A model generated the notes under the pieces. It was not told the DNA's origin, searched no databases, and worked only from the letters and a program-made list of their open reading frames with translations. 64,000 nt of DNA from Dermacentor variabilis (Eukaryota; Arthropoda; Arachnida; Ixodida; Ixodidae). Both the position numbers and the translations under genes were made by a program. Below, piece after piece: positions 57,701 to 64,000 of the stretch. Position 1 is the stretch's first letter; every line of letters begins with the position of its first letter. The stretch lies in assembly GCF_050947875.1 (NCBI RefSeq), contig NC_134577.1, forward strand, positions 68,297,139 through 68,361,138. The letters are read 5' to 3'.

Positions 57701-60700
57701 GCACCCCGGACTTGCCGCAGCGATATATCGTGTGCCAAGTCTAGCTAATGATGGTCGCGCTTACCATCTGTCGAATGATGTCGAATGCTACATGGACGAC
57801 TCTTCAAGACATCCTTAAGCAGATGTCCCATTTCATACCTTTCATCACTTTCTGAACTTCCATAACAAAATATATATATACAACTAGACTTGCGTTGGCT
57901 TTATTAGTTGTTTGCTTTTTAATGGTTATGGTCAACAACAACAAAGAAGGCGCCTTTCGCACTAATGGGCACGCAAGAAATTGCGAGCAGCAATGACAGT
58001 AGCCACATTTACATTGATACATTAGAAGTGTACCCTATTCATAGGTTAGAAGTGTATCGTATTCATATGCCGACGCTTGTAATACAGCTAAGATATTCGT
58101 CCACCCTTAGTGGAAACATGCCGTGTTAGGATAGTAGTGATGAAAAGTGCCACAGTTTTCGCAGCATGCCCGCCATGTGTTTCTATGTCCCTGGCAGCTA
58201 AGCGTGTCATCTCTGTTTCTGTCCCCTCATAGTGGACATGGCTACGTTATTGCCGCAGACTTTCTGACATTAACGATGTTATTCATTACTGATATCGAAG
58301 AAACTGTTTCAATGCACACAGTGTACTCACTAGAAGAAAAAAGAACGCGTTCGGCACGTTTGGCTTGCTCCGCCGGCCGCCATTTTTGTTTTGCTGTCCC
58401 ACACTGTTACAGCAGCAACCGGCTGTTTATTGACCTGTGTTCATCTCGCAGCAAATGCGGGATGAAAAAAAATTAGTTTCTTCTCACGGATAATTTCTCC
58501 CATGTAATGATCGCACTCCTGAATTCACATCAATTTTTTTTACAAGAAAAGTGTGATCATTATGTGAGTAAATACAGTAATACATGTGCAAGCTAGCCTC
58601 CTTTGATCGATGGCTGCAGCACCCTCTAAACAATGCTACAAGTTGTAGCAGCCCAGGTAGGCGCATCCCCTGACACTTTGTTCAACAAGATGTTATGAAC
58701 ATTCTTTTTTGCACGAGTGTCCTTGCTGAAATGGAAAAAAAAGGAAAGCTATATACGTTAATGGTTGGTGCTTCCAGTGCATTTACATTTGCAGCTTAGT
58801 AGAACGTGGTCATTGAAATTTCACATTTCTGTCCTCCAATTGAACTAGGTGGTGCAAGGTGGTGTCATCAGTACCTTTGTGTCTCCATTATTCCATAGAA
58901 TAGTTCTTGCGCTTACTTGCCAAAACACTTGTGATCACCGATAGTTTGTGTGAACATAACACGAAGTTGTGAAAGGTCTTTGTGTTCAATGAAGCCTTTG
59001 GAAAAGGTCCAAGCACTTGTCTTAATTGAACACATGAAATGCTCACTGCACTGAAAACTTTTACAGCGTATGTGTACAGAAGTGTATTAATGTACCCATC
59101 TGTTCAATGCTGTAATGCCGTCGTTAGGCAAAGTTGTCTTCTCGAAAATAATGTGGTGCAGGAGGGATAGAGTAAGCCCATCGAGGGTGTGCCGCATCGG
59201 TGTAGGACACTCACCGCACTTGGGGATGTTGCAGATCTCCTTTTTGACGACGGCGCCCGAGGTGAAGCACCAGGGCTGGCTCTCCATGCCACCCGGGTTG
59301 CGGCAATAGTTGTGGCCGCCCACAATCTCCGGGTACTCGGCGATGCGTGAGAACAGGATCTGGTGCGTCCATGGCTGGCATGGCAGCCCCGACACCGTCT
59401 CAGCCACCACGCCACGGTAGTCTTCGCCGCCGTGCACGTAGCAGCCTTCCTCTGCGATTAATCGAATGGCCGGTCATCAGCACATTGTACTTGAAACGAT
59501 CGCGGTTGTGAGGGAGAAAAAAAGGTACGAATGGGCACTTAATACGAACAAATGCTTGCCACGTTTCCACGTGACGCAGCGGCATTAATTACCGCTCATA
59601 TGATGCTGCATTTTGACAGGCACTAAAATATCAGTAAAGAGGTGTTTTTGCATTACGGCGCCATATAATTCGGCTATGGATTTCGAGAGCCCAACCCGCT
59701 ACCAGATGCAATGCCACCAGCACTGAGCCACCTCGACGGCTGCTGCGATGCAACCCGCCGCAACAGCGCTGTGGATGGCGCATCGCAGTTGCACACGAGG
59801 TAGCAGGTTCGATCCTGGCCGCGGCGGCCCCATTCTTCAAGCACATCCGTGTACCGTGCATTGGGCGCACGTTGAAGAACCGCAGGTGACCTTAAAATTT
59901 TAAAGAATCTACTCAAAATTATTTCCAGAGCCGTCACCCCTACGGCAGCCCTCGTGACCCACATACTGTGCAGCTTCGGTATAGTTTTGGAACGCGAAAC
60001 CCCACAACTCGATTTTTAACTGCAGTTACGAGCGCGATCGAGTAGGGAATGGTGGTGTACCTTCCGCTGTGTGGTGTCCATCTGCACGTGCAAAAACGCA
60101 CCTTTGTTGACGTCGTCGGTCTCGCGGTGGGGCACTCCCAGGCGCAGGCAGGACTGGGCCTCGGGTGACCCGATAGGTGGCAGGTCCTCGCACACGGGCA
60201 GGATGTTCTGCTGGCCGATGAGCGGGTGCCGCTTGGCGATCGAGTACTCCATGCGGCACAGGCTCTGCTCGAGGAGCTCACACTCGTCGCGGCACACCGA
60301 CCGGGGCTCGGGCGGACGGTCGGGCAGCCCGCCCGGCGCCGGTTCACACGGCGGGAACACGAAGAAGCACAGAGACGGGATGGCATACTTGTGGCACGTG
60401 GCCGATACGTCCTGTGGAGTAGCGTCCGCAAAACAGGACCGGATTAAAGAGAGGGTGGGATTTGCTGTCCTAGCCAATGTGCTGGAGGGGGTCAATCACA
60501 TCGCACCGAATCAGTTATAGTCGGTGGTTCATGCGAGTACTGTAGTTCTACACCTGTGAAGAAGTACAGACATGTATTTTCCGAGTTGCTGAAACATTGC
60601 CACATGCTTCTCGTGCGTAAAATTAAAGGAGGACACTTGGCTGGTACGAAAGTTTGGAAAGCAGTAACGAAGATGTCGAAATTTGATTCTAAAGCTGAAG

Positions 60701-61941
60701 AGTCACACGATGGGTTAGATCGCCAATTCAGTCCGCGAATGAACATGGCCAAGTACCGACCAATCATGTACCTCGCTCACAGGGACGACGCTGACAGGCT
60801 GCTAGCAGCGTTGTTCACTGCAGCTCCGGCACATCATGCTCGTCTGCAGTATGATTTAGCGATCCATCCCCATCCCGTTGTGTGGACCCAGCTTTCTAAA
60901 GGTATCCAAATAATCTGACCTGGCGTCATCAACATTGCCGTGATGTCATGACACAGAGTGAAATTTGCCGACTTCATGTAGCAATAACGCTAAGTATGAT
61001 GACGTTGCTTATAAGAGAGAAATATATAAAACGAAAGTATGATGACGTTGCTTATAGAAGATTGATATATATAAATGAGAGTAGCGCACACGTTTCTTTT
61101 GGCTGCGCTTGCCGTGTCTGCCGCAACGATCGCATGAGCAGAATGAGCCAGTGTATTATGATGTCATATGATGCATCCACCTTTTGGGTACCGAATCTGG
61201 TTCATAGAAACAAGCATTATAGGAAGTTATTTAGGGCGCTCAGCTGCTTATTTGCATGTTCTTGGTTTAGAGTGCAAAGGGACACAGATGAAGACTGTGG
61301 GCCGACACAGTCTTCATCTGTGTCGCCCAACTGTCCATCCTTTTGCTTATTTGCAGTATTTTGTTCGTGGTTCAGCGGGTTCCAACCTTCGTTTGACACA
61401 AAAGGGTATGTCATGTCCATACTGTTTTAAAGTTGACATGTGCGCTGGGGAATGCATAGGTAATGAACTCCTATCAGACCAAAATGCTATAGGGTCGCCG
61501 ACCACATTTGCTGACATATTGCAGTGGATTCAGTGAAGCCTTTGGAAAAAAGGGGCAAGTGTGCCTCTTGAACACGTTGAATGCAAGCCGCACTGAAAAC
61601 TTTTACAGTGCATATACGCATGAAGACGTCAAATGCAAGGCGCGTTAAAGACGTCTATGCGACAGTTCTAGCTTCGTACGTTTTTGGGTAAAGCGACAGT
61701 CAGCCAGCACTGTTGTTGCTGTAATCGGCTCACCTGCGAGGTGGCGATGACGGTGAATGCGGCGGCCAGCTTCTCTTCCATGGCGGCTAGCGTGGCCGGT
61801 GGTGGTCGGACGAAGACGCTGCGGTTGCCCAGGTACTGGCCGCACGTCACCCCTTGGTAGATCTGGCAGCTGCCCGAACTGGAAGACGTGACCAGAGGCG
61901 GTCCCACGATGGGCAGCTCATTGCCAGGACTCGCCACTGGA
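50982..61941 (-). CDS. Ror: Receptor tyrosine kinase Ror, seven 3' exons
   Basis: Ror is a single-pass membrane receptor for Wnt5-type ligands acting in planar polarity and neural development. Exons (5' to 3'): 61941-61734, 60411-60102, 59451-59215, 56066-55865, 55136-54995, 54230-53991, 51704-50982. Joined they give about 686 residues without a stop: Frizzled domain (~25-165, ten Cys, NRS sequon), kringle (~176-251, six Cys), TM helix (~255-276), kinase (~327-605) and a Gly/Pro-rich tail. Kinase landmarks are [33 protein letters not shown] with a YSSDYY activation loop, and [20 protein letters not shown]. These are closest to what I recall of Drosophila Ror. All catalytic residues are present. 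The signal peptide and any Ig domain are not in the window. All junction phases match; intron 4 is GC-AG. Confidence 0.93.
53384..53453. repeat. G-run/C-run palindrome in Ror intron
   Basis: A run of about 16 G interrupted by one A is followed about 40 bases later by a C-run of similar length. Shorter complementary segments (GCCTCGGCGCCTCC and AGAGGGGGCTC) lie between. It could form a strong hairpin or a G-quadruplex. Confidence 0.55.
53991..54230 (-). CDS. Ror: Ror exon: kinase alpha-C helix to hinge
   Basis: Acceptor AATGATGCAG; donor G|GTCTGT at 53990. It encodes 80 residues: [20 protein letters not shown], then [20 protein letters not shown], then [20 protein letters not shown], ending FLHISRQ. 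The alpha-C Glu is in REAEL. Both ends are phase 0. Confidence 0.95.
54430..54645. mobile_element. Foldback MITE in Ror intron
   Basis: The left end is a G-run followed by TATTCTGTGAGTGTCCATCT and AGTGGACTCTCCATTTC. The right end on the opposite strand is a G-run followed by TCATTCTGCAAGTACCCGCC and CAATGGACTGTCCATTTC. The arms are about 70 bases, ending near CTCATTGGCTAG and CCAGCCAATCAG, and almost fill the element. Confidence 0.6.
54995..55136 (-). CDS. Ror: Ror exon: kinase N-lobe (glycine loop, catalytic Lys)
   Basis: Acceptor AAACCAG; donor G|GTAAGG at 54994. The peptide [20 protein letters not shown] continues [12 protein letters not shown] and ends VPVAIKTLK. It contains an intact G-x-G-x-x-G loop and the ATP-binding Lys. 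Confidence 0.93.
55865..56066 (-). CDS. Ror: Ror exon: transmembrane segment and juxtamembrane region
   Basis: The acceptor AG is at 56068-56067. The peptide [16 protein letters not shown] continues [15 protein letters not shown], a single hydrophobic helix with a basic stop-transfer. A Pro/Ser-rich juxtamembrane follows, ending LLPRPTR. The exon ends ACAAG and the intron starts GCAAGT (55864), a GC donor. Confidence 0.9.
56205..56700 (-). mobile_element. LINE 3' fragment in Ror intron
   Basis: The stretch GGAAAGGAAAGGTAGGAAGG, then TAAACCAG, then GTTTGCTGTCTTACACGGG resembles the 3' end of the LINE at 33922 (GGAAAGGTAGGGAGGTTAAC, GGCTACCCTACACTGGGG). Further right, GGGGCCATGGTGTAAGATTA and the following bases recall its last coding region. 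It is very decayed. Confidence 0.45.
57310..57398 (+). mobile_element. LINE 3' tail with (GAT)n in Ror intron
   Basis: GAGGCCTTTGCCCTGCAGTG, then GGCGTAACCAGGCTGATGATGATGATG, is the common 3' tail of a tick LINE ending in a GAT microsatellite. The family name is uncertain. Confidence 0.45.
58987..59085 (+). repeat. Direct repeat in Ror intron 3, copy A
   Basis: Shares AATGAAGCCTTTGGAAAA, TTGAACAC and CACTGAAAACTTTTACAG with 61530-61628. The two copies are in the same orientation about 2.5 kb apart. Confidence 0.6.
59215..59451 (-). CDS. Ror: Ror exon: kringle domain
   Basis: Acceptor AATCGCAG; donor G|GTGAGT at 59214. The peptide [15 protein letters not shown] is followed by [33 protein letters not shown] and EICNIPKC. 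All six kringle cysteines are present. Confidence 0.95.
59745..60010 (+). repeat. Ruka-like SINE in Ror intron 2
   Basis: Has a good B-box (AGGTTCGATCCTGGCCGCGG), then GCGCACGTTGAAGAACCGCA and GGTGACC. It ends with CGAAACCCCAC in front of the donor region of the Frizzled exon. Plus orientation, opposite to Ror. Confidence 0.6.
60102..60411 (-). CDS. Ror: Ror exon: rest of Frizzled domain
   Basis: Acceptor TACTCCACAG; donor G|GTGCGT at 60101. It encodes [20 protein letters not shown], then [20 protein letters not shown], then [20 protein letters not shown], and ends DDVNK. With the previous exon all ten Frizzled cysteines are present. The phase is 0 at the start and 1 at the end. Confidence 0.93.
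60992..61060 (+). repeat. Two-copy tandem duplication, 43-bp period
   Basis: AAGTATGATGACGTTGCTTA occurs at 60992 and again at 61035, in Ror intron 1. Confidence 0.75.
61281..61324. repeat. Perfect 19-bp inverted repeat with 6-nt loop
   Basis: GACACAGATGAAGACTGTG, then GGCCGA, then CACAGTCTTCATCTGTGTC. The arms are perfectly complementary, in Ror intron 1. Confidence 0.9.
61530..61628 (+). repeat. Direct repeat in Ror intron 1, copy B
   Basis: Same family as 58987-59085. The two copies bracket the kringle exon and the second Frizzled exon. Confidence 0.6.
61734..61941 (-). CDS. Ror: Ror exon: linker and start of Frizzled domain
   Basis: Acceptor TTTTTCTCTACGCAG ends at 61942; donor GTGAGC starts at 61733. 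It begins with the last base of a split codon, so an upstream exon exists. The peptide starts [15 protein letters not shown]. It then gives [20 protein letters not shown] and [16 protein letters not shown], matching the first third of a Ror Frizzled domain. Confidence 0.9.
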
Positions 61942-63719
61942 CTGCGTAGAGAAAAATAAAAGAAAATAATATGATGGGTGCAGTGAAGTGGTGCTTCCAT
62001 CTGGAGAAAGTCGGCTCCGTCAACCTTGAAATCGGGTTGCGCTAAGAGTGTGCACGCTTTCTTTTTTTTTTTTTTTTAATAATGGCATGTTGCGACTTGG
62101 GAGAAGAGGGGACAGGAGTCTTTTAGTGGGCGAAGATATGAAGGAAACTTTATACAGTATTCACAAGATATGGCAGGGAAATGGCATACATAGTAGAAAT
62201 TTATATAGCTGCCTAATAGCGACCAAATAGCTTTCGGAGACCCCCCCAGCCCCACGCCACACCGACTTCGTCGAGTGGTGGCTTGCCGGTCCATCCTTGC
62301 GCAAAACAATGTGGGAATGTCACCCTCATCGCTTTCCATCTCATTAGGAAACCACGAGTCCCTGAACACTGGCACCCCTTCACCTTTTCACGTAGAGAAA
62401 GCCAACTCCGAGTCATTAGCGCTGGGTGCCGGTTGGGTCCTTCACCCTGTCTTGCGTAATAGGGGAGCGCACCCCAGAGAAATTAAGCAAGACTTGAGAG
62501 CGGGCTAGTCTCTATTGCGTGACTAATGTATTCAATGACGTGTCCTGTATCCTCCTTTGAGGTAGAAGTTCATTAGACCTTAGAGGAACACACGCAAGCT
62601 CAAGTCGCCGCGTTGCAAGCTCGAAGGTGTGTGGCACAACAGCCAACATGCAGGACGAGTGAAAAAAAGTAATCTTCAGAAGCTGGCTTAACTGTGCACG
62701 GGCTCGAAATGCTCGACGTAGTCCTGATTTTTATCATCGTCATCGGCCAGGTATGCAGTTTATGTACCAATATGTGTGAATAATGTTCCTGAGCCGTAGG
62801 CTCATTTGAAACTCGTTCCCTCCCCTTTGTGCAGGATAGCCAACAGGAGAAAGCATAGCAGGCTCTCTTGCCATTCCTCCTTCCGCATTCTGTGTCTCCT
62901 GTAGTTTAAGAAAGAAGAGAGAAAAAAAAAATGAGCTGTGTTCAAGATTTTTGTAGGCTGGTGGGGTATTCAAGAATGCATGACGTTCCTCATTAATGGT
63001 GGTGCAAATGCTGTGCTCGAAAACTGTAATTTTCGTGCATTAACCCAACAATCTTGCACATGAGAAATTTTATGCCTGAAGCAAGTTATATAAATCGTCA
63101 CGCTGCTTCGGCAAATCTGAAAGCAAACGACGTAATTATAACCGCGTTTCAGAGACATGGATGAATATAGACAGGCGGCTTGAGTGCACAAATATCTGTA
63201 CCTGAAAAACGTGGACACAATATGAAGGATGAGGTCAAGAAAGTTGGCAACGAAGTACAGCGAAATTGAAAGTGTAAACAAGCAACTGCAGGGGTCACCG
63301 AAAAGAAAGTGAGAGAAATGGAGAGAGCAAGTCGAATGCAAAAGACAGATGAAAAAAAAAGAACACCAAGGAGATTCGCAAGCATGCCAAGAAATAAATA
63401 GGGAGGGAAAGCCTGCATGACAGGTCAAAGGACAGTGCCTTGCTTATTGAGGCCCGAGCTGGTTGCCTGAGGACGATAACTTACCAGTTCGCAACAGGAT
63501 GAGGCACGTGCCTGCTGCACCAAAAGTTTGGAGAGAACTCAGCACATCGTAATATGGAATGCGAAGATATTCACCCAGCAAGGCCCGTAGGGTACGTCTA
63601 CATTCTAGAAGCGCTGGGATCCAAAGTGGATGGAAGCATTAACCGGTTAGCAGTCGAGACAAACAAGATACATTTAGGGTATCGGTGGAAAAAAAAGCAA
63701 GCAAGGTGGATGTAGAACT
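61942..63719. other. Ror upstream intron, no exon recognised
   Basis: I searched for an immunoglobulin-like exon or signal peptide on the minus strand and saw none. A 16-base T-run lies at 62063-62078. Confidence 0.4.
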
Positions 63720-64000
63720 TTTAAAGGGGTCCTGAACCACACCTCGGCCTTGGTCAAAAAACATAGGCTGTGGATAGTATATGCAGCTGTGAACATCTTA
63801 GCCAAGTTTTGCAGCCGTGCGCGGCTCGCGGAGCTCGCAAGCGGGAGCGCGAAGCCACCTTCCTCTCAAACGCTCTCTTTTCAAACAGAAACCTGCTTGT
63901 CACTCCTTCCTGGATGCTTTACTTCGTAATATACATAGCACATTCCAATACACAGCTGCTATTGGACATAGCTGACATCACTCAAGAAGGGTGTTTGGAT
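63720..64000 (+). mobile_element. End of a TTAA-type element, cut by the window edge
   Basis: TTTTAAAGGGGTCCTGAACC starts a terminus like those at 1086 and 32009. The partner end would lie beyond the window. Confidence 0.4.

Noticed and set aside
62213..62508. Possible missing Ror Ig-domain exon upstream of the Frizzled exon
   Set aside because: No Cys-x(n)-Trp...Asp-x-Gly-x-Tyr-x-Cys immunoglobulin pattern on the minus strand and no matching splice phases.

Overview
The window looks like chromosomal DNA of a hard tick (Ixodidae, probably a metastriate species). It is AT-rich, intron-rich and packed with decayed transposons. It carries tick-type tRNA-derived SINEs (Ruka-like) and LINE ORFs of the type usually annotated 'tick transposon'. 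Its two host genes best match arthropod proteins. No prokaryotic operon, CRISPR array, rRNA gene or convincing free-standing tRNA gene was seen.

Host genes. (1) The 3' part of TRAPPC5 (plus strand) is split between a 65-nt internal exon at 12517-12581 and a terminal exon at 28773-28871, with an AATAAA signal at 28965. The ~16.2 kb intron between them is filled with mobile elements. (2) Most of a Ror receptor tyrosine kinase (minus strand) lies in seven exons between 61941 and 50982: Frizzled domain, kringle, transmembrane segment, complete kinase and proline-rich tail. All splice phases agree. One intron must use a GC-AG boundary to keep the frame. The 5' end of Ror (signal peptide, any Ig domain) and the 5' exons of TRAPPC5 lie outside the window. 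The two genes converge tail to tail across ~22 kb of repeats.

Mobile-element layout, left to right: a TTAA-bounded element with a THAP zinc finger (1086-2466); a 4.1-kb transposon with ~600-bp inverted repeats around a broken transposase-like gene (3919-8031); a candidate TTAA element holding a SINE and a solo LTR (9175-10458); a piggyBac deletion derivative (11432-12382); an internally deleted pogo/Tigger element (13618-14852); a non-LTR retrotransposon (15060-19680) with a second piggyBac derivative nested in its endonuclease; a Mutator-like transposase relic (20560-22220); several MITEs and a second Tigger fragment (24046-26000); a 5'-truncated LINE with a 17-bp target duplication (33922-36577); a scrambled Ty3/gypsy element (37069-40350); and SINE/MITE nests (42.3-46.3 kb). 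Ror introns hold more SINE, LINE and foldback fragments.

I saw no clearly novel multi-gene system. The best leads are the long-TIR transposon with an unassigned transposase, the repeated use of TTAA targets by several unrelated-looking elements with datable nesting, the frame-supported GC-AG intron in Ror, and the gypsy element whose integrase lies upstream of its reverse transcriptase. Boundaries were read by eye. Family names for degenerate elements rest on recognised motifs, not on searches.
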